Shown piece after piece: positions 60,950 through 64,000 of a DNA stretch of 64,000 nt. The notes under the pieces are model-generated. The model was not told where the DNA came from and made no database searches. It saw nothing but the letters and a program-made list of their open reading frames with translations. Source of the stretch: Achromobacter sp. MFA1 R4 (GTDB lineage Bacteria; Pseudomonadota; Gammaproteobacteria; Burkholderiales; Burkholderiaceae_B); the NCBI RefSeq assembly GCF_900156745.1, contig NZ_LT707065.1, positions 310,001 through 374,000 on the forward strand, given 5' to 3'. Each line of letters opens with the position of its first letter. Position 1 is the stretch's first letter. The translations under genes were made by a program, and so were the position numbers.

Positions 60950-61219
60950 TTGGCTGGCAACCGCCATTTGTCGCAGACGCTGCTACAACTGTTCATTGCT
61001 AAGAGCGGGCCCAAGATCCGAATAGGCATAATCTTTGTCGATTACCTTCGCATCGGATTTAGCGCCACGACCGCTTCGGCGTGGCCAGCAAGTGCGCGGC
61101 CGGGACTCGGTGTCTCCGTGCCGATCTCTTGGGAAGAACTCCCACAGCTGTCCAGCGGGGCCCAATGGACCATCACCAACGTAGTCGCTGACAAACGTCC
61201 GTTGTGCCTGAAAATTTGA
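60950..61219 (+). pseudogene. remnant of LigD polymerase (PolDom) domain
   Basis: An open frame of 89 codons without a proper start. Residues about 20-75 match the late part of the LigD primase-polymerase domain: IIFVDYLRIGFSATTASAW, ARPGLGVSVPISWEEL and SGAQWTITNV. In LigD this block continues into an NVxxRL segment and a longer tail, whereas here the frame drifts into unrelated residues and stops. No nuclease, ligase or Ku gene is nearby. It is most likely a decayed end-joining polymerase fragment carried or stranded on the island. Confidence 0.7.
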
Positions 61220-61658
61220 CGAGCGTGGCTTGCTTGATCAACCGACTGACATGGGTCAGGTGTGGTCTGTCACCAAGGACGGATCCCGGCCAGAAGCGGT
61301 CAGTGGACTGTGCACAATCCCCTTTTCTCGTCAGCTACCTGATCACCAAAGCTGTCTCTGTGGTGGGCACATAACGCACGCTGGGCCAGATCGTTAGCAT
61401 CCATCCTATCAATCGCCTCTGAACGCACGCGAGGTTTGCAAATATGCCGCACGCGGATGATCGCCTGCGGCGGATTTCCCTGCTCCGAACAAGGACCGCG
61501 GCGACACTCCCGGGGGTTTGTCCGTGACTACTACACGGAATTCAAAATGGCACCGAAGCATCGATTACCATGGAACACCTGATAATGAGCCCCGGAGCAA
61601 AGGGCTCTTGCAGGTAGCCATGTAGGCCCCGTAATTCTCATTCTCCCTTTGTCTAACA
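61220..61658. other. gene-free stretch
   Basis: 439 bp between the ligD remnant and the TSUP gene. Frames in it are short and broken on both strands and no motif is recognised; it looks like degraded DNA. A TATA-like promoter for the TSUP gene is not evident. Confidence 0.5.
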
Positions 61659-62405
61659 ATGACGCTCTATTTCGTGGTGGCCGCTGGTGCGGTTGTAGCT
61701 GGTTTTGTTCAGGGGCTGTCTGGCTTTGCATTCGGTCTTGTCGCCATGTCGTTCTGGGTGTGGGCTGTTGATCCAAAAGTGGCAGCCGCATTGACAGTAT
61801 TTGGCGGGCTCCTGGGCCAACTGATCGCTGCTTTCTCGGTTAGGCGTGGATTCAAATTGAACCAATTGCTTCCGTTTGTCCTGGGGGGCATCGCCGGAAT
61901 CCCAGTCGGCGTCTGGCTCTTGCCGCTGGTGGACGCCAACACGTTCAAAATTGGCCTCGGCGTCATACTTCTGTTCTGGTGCCCGGCTATGCTTTTTGCA
62001 CAGCGCATTCCAAAGATCAGTTTCGGCGGCAGACTGGCTGATGGCGTAGTGGGACTGGCTGGAGGGGTATTAGGCGGGTTCGGCGGTTTCACCGGCGTAA
62101 TTCCCACGTTGTGGTGCGTCCTGCGCGGCTTCCCGAGAGAAGAGCAGCGTGCAATCATCCAGAACTTCAACCTGGCGATGCTCATCGTCATCATGGGGAC
62201 CTACAGCGCGGCCGGCCTGGTCACCAAGGCCACGCTGCCATTATTCGCGATCGTTGCCCCCGCCATGCTGATTCCCACGTTCCTCGGCACACGGATGTAC
62301 AAAGGAATATCCGACCTGCGGTTCAGGCAGATCGTCCTTGGCTTGCTGACAGCGTCGGGCTTGATGATGCTGACGTCGGGCCTGTGGGCGTTCGCAAATG
62401 CATGA
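61659..62405 (+). CDS. TSUP (TauE/SafE) family permease
   Basis: A 248-residue membrane protein with seven or eight hydrophobic segments. It begins MTLYFVVAAGAVVAGFVQGLSGFAFG and has the internal repeat GLAGGVLGGFGGFTGVIPT, both typical of TSUP proteins that move sulfite, sulfonates or other small organic anions across the membrane. The substrate is unknown. It is convergent with the metallo-beta-lactamase-fold gene. Confidence 0.88.
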   Translation: MTLYFVVAAGAVVAGFVQGLSGFAFGLVAMSFWVWAVDPKVAAALTVFGGLLGQLIAAFSVRRGFKLNQLLPFVLGGIAGIPVGVWLLPLVDANTFKIGLGVILLFWCPAMLFAQRIPKISFGGRLADGVVGLAGGVLGGFGGFTGVIPTLWCVLRGFPREEQRAIIQNFNLAMLIVIMGTYSAAGLVTKATLPLFAIVAPAMLIPTFLGTRMYKGISDLRFRQIVLGLLTASGLMMLTSGLWAFANA

Positions 62406-62451
62406 CCCCCACATGACCCGAAGCCTCGTCAAGCCGGCGTGACGTAATCGT

Positions 62452-63342
62452 TTAGAACTTCAGGATTTCACCATCTTCCGGAATCCGCACGCGATCCTGG
62501 ATGCCGTGCTGCTGCACATGGTCCTTCAGTTCTTTGCGGCTTAGCGTCATATGATTGATCGCGTCCATATGCGTTGCCACGATGATCGCGTTCGGCATAG
62601 CTTGATAGGCGTGCAGCACATCGTCCTTACCCATGATGATGGAACCCGTGTAGCCAACCACGCGAGCATCGCCCGTGTTCATCACAATTACATCGGGCTT
62701 GAACGTCGCCAGGGCCTGGTCGACATCATTACGCCACACCGTATCCCCCACGACATAAACCGTTTTCTCGCCGGGTGCCTGGAAGACGATGCCCATTGCT
62801 TCGCCCAGCATCGTAGCCAATGGCTTGACCGCGTACATTTCATCCGTGCCATGCTGGCCGCCGACCTTGGTCAGTTGCACGCCCTTGAACGCGGTTCCAG
62901 CCTCCAGAATCCGGACATTGGTATAGCCCTGGCCGCGTATCAGTTTGGCGTCGGCCTCATCCTGCACGAACAAGGGAATGTATTTCGGAATGAACGAATG
63001 GGCGCCGCCGTCCCAATGGTCAAGGTGGGTATGGCTCACGATCACCGCATCCACCCCCTTCAAGACGTCTTCCGCCGGCAGGGGTAATTCAACGAGCGGG
63101 TTGCGCAATTCGCTGTGGAAGGTTCCTTCAAACCCGGGATACTCGCCCTTCTTTGCCAGAAAAGGGTCCACCAGGAAGGTCTTTCCCGCATAGTTGATCT
63201 TTGCGGTGGCGTTGCGGATTTGTTGTATCTGCACAGTCGGCTTGTTGATTGTTGTATCGGCATTTGCGGCCGCATGGACCGTGACGTTTGCCGCGCCCAG
63301 GGCGAAAGAAAGGGCCAGGCCGAAGGCCTTGAGTCGTTGCAT
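62452..63342 (-). CDS. exported metallo-beta-lactamase-fold hydrolase (UlaG-like)
   Basis: A 296-residue protein with a signal peptide (about 1-25, ending VHAAA). The metal motif is H104-x-H106-x-D108-H109 (SHTHLDHWDG), with later His in VGGQHGTDE and an Asp in VVGDTVW. This pattern is that of the UlaG/L-ascorbate-6-P lactonase-like branch, but export makes a different substrate likely. ATG at 63342 is chosen for the GGAGCAAC just before it; an ATG at 63354 is also in frame. It is divergent from the FtrA-like gene. Confidence 0.85.
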   Translation of the reverse strand: MQRLKAFGLALSFALGAANVTVHAAANADTTINKPTVQIQQIRNATAKINYAGKTFLVDPFLAKKGEYPGFEGTFHSELRNPLVELPLPAEDVLKGVDAVIVSHTHLDHWDGGAHSFIPKYIPLFVQDEADAKLIRGQGYTNVRILEAGTAFKGVQLTKVGGQHGTDEMYAVKPLATMLGEAMGIVFQAPGEKTVYVVGDTVWRNDVDQALATFKPDVIVMNTGDARVVGYTGSIIMGKDDVLHAYQAMPNAIIVATHMDAINHMTLSRKELKDHVQQHGIQDRVRIPEDGEILKF

Positions 63343-63461
63343 GTGTTGCTCCATAGCAATATGAGTCGGTAGCAACAGTGTGGCTGGCGAGACCCTTTTG
63401 CAATATTGACCCGAATGCCAATTAGCGATAATTTTGGGCCAACCCCGGGATTTATTCAGCC

Positions 63462-64000
63462 ATGAACACAAAACTGCCAATCGTCGCCCTGGTCGCCTAT
63501 CCAAGCTTCAGCCCGTTCCACTTCTCCGTGCCGTACATGGTTTTTGGCTCGGAACTGCCTGAGGGCCGCTTGTTCGACCTGAAGATCGTGTCATCCGACG
63601 CGCAGCCGCTGGCAGCCGAACGTGCGCTGAGCGTGCAGCCCGACGGTGGCCTGGACTTGGTGGAAACGGCGGACATCGTGGTCGTGCCCGGCTGGCACGA
63701 TCTGGACGTGCGCCCCGACGAGCACTTGATGCAGGCGCTTGTTCGAGCGCATACGCGAGGGGCTCGTGTGGTTGGGCTTTGCTACGGGGCTTACGTGCTT
63801 GCCTATGCGGGCCTGCTCGACGGCAAGGGCGCCTCGACACACTGGATGGCCGAAAAAGACTTCTGTGTGCGTTTCCCGCGCGTAAGGCTCGACATGAACG
63901 CACTGTATGTCGACGAGGACCGATTGATTACCTCGGCCGGCACGGGCGCGGGGCTGGACTGTTGTCTGTATATCGTGCGCGCCTACTACGGGCCGAAGAT
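63462..64000 (+). CDS. DJ-1/PfpI (FtrA-like) protein, cut by window end
   Basis: The first 179 residues are visible and the frame is open at the window end. It is a class I glutamine-amidotransferase-like domain: IVALVAYPSFSPFHFSVPYM, then VVPGWHD (75-80) and the nucleophile elbow VVGLCYGAYVLA with C107. The segment LLDGKGASTHW closely follows FtrA-type regulators, in which this domain precedes an AraC HTH; the HTH would lie beyond the window. If so, it may regulate the divergent metallo-hydrolase. A DJ-1 family protein without HTH remains possible. Confidence 0.8.
   Translation, partial: MNTKLPIVALVAYPSFSPFHFSVPYMVFGSELPEGRLFDLKIVSSDAQPLAAERALSVQPDGGLDLVETADIVVVPGWHDLDVRPDEHLMQALVRAHTRGARVVGLCYGAYVLAYAGLLDGKGASTHWMAEKDFCVRFPRVRLDMNALYVDEDRLITSAGTGAGLDCCLYIVRAYYGPK

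Noticed and set aside
61531..61791. 86-codon minus-strand frame near the TSUP gene
   Set aside because: It overlaps the start of the TSUP gene, has no motif or ribosome-binding site and reads as Gln/Pro/Arg-rich shadow.
1..64000. CRISPR arrays, insertion sequences, rRNA genes
   Set aside because: No regularly spaced repeat-spacer array, no transposase motif with flanking inverted repeats and no rRNA sequence was seen; the tandem repeats found have no spacers.

Overview
The window is high-GC bacterial chromosome. Its gene content (a Bug/TctC-type tricarboxylate receptor, a CaiB plus HMG-CoA-lyase-like cassette, many LysR regulators, a fused LivM-LivG transporter protein, a chaperone-usher fimbrial operon, a general L-amino-acid ABC system) points to a betaproteobacterium of the Alcaligenaceae, close to Achromobacter or Bordetella. 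That placement is inferred from gene style; no rRNA is present to confirm it.

Layout. 0-8.3 kb: MscS-type channel, a pair of exported Gly/Ser-rich proteins of unknown function, a DnaQ-like exonuclease, a soluble double-PAS chemoreceptor and a glutathione transferase. 8.35-24.1 kb: a catabolic locus of four transcription units around one GntR/FCD regulator. Leftward: split transketolase, AroE-like dehydrogenase and GMC oxidoreductase. Rightward: gntR and a GldA-like dehydrogenase. Leftward: SDR, lambda-crystallin-type hydroxyacid dehydrogenase and BKACE. Rightward: branched-chain-type ABC importer, quinone-reductase-like MDR and a second SDR. A near-palindrome of the form ATATAY-S-ATATAT occurs once in the tkt/gntR divergent gap and twice in the SDR/ABC divergent gap, so the parts probably form one regulon. 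The substrate is not identifiable from sequence; an imported polyhydroxylated or 3-hydroxy acid that is oxidised and cleaved fits best.

24-40 kb: tpm, a DUF1275 permease, LprI-like and SUKH/ankyrin proteins, an aldo-keto reductase with an AraC regulator, LysR plus ycaC, a fatty-acid-hydroxylase-family membrane protein, a Bug receptor/CoA-transferase/lyase cassette with a divergent LysR, and a membrane-anchored endonuclease. This stretch has three simple-sequence tracts: a 14-bp tandem repeat, a C9 run and a ten-unit CTACTG hexamer repeat.

40.5-51.7 kb: an orphan ketosynthase plus acyl-carrier-protein pair, a five-gene chaperone-usher fimbrial operon, an APC permease translationally coupled to a small unknown protein, a DUF2946 protein and an FNR-type regulator with all four cluster cysteines. 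51.8-58.1 kb: AapJQMP-type amino-acid importer with a MetC-like C-S lyase and a divergent LysR.

58.2 kb to the end: the left edge of a genomic island. A 45-bp 3' half of tRNA-Pro(UGG), still followed by its terminator, is joined to repeats and a tyrosine integrase. Beyond it lie a RadC-like protein, a DUF3606 protein, a decayed LigD polymerase-domain fragment, a TSUP permease, an exported metallo-beta-lactamase-fold protein and the start of a DJ-1/FtrA-like regulator cut by the window edge. The far end of the island is not visible.
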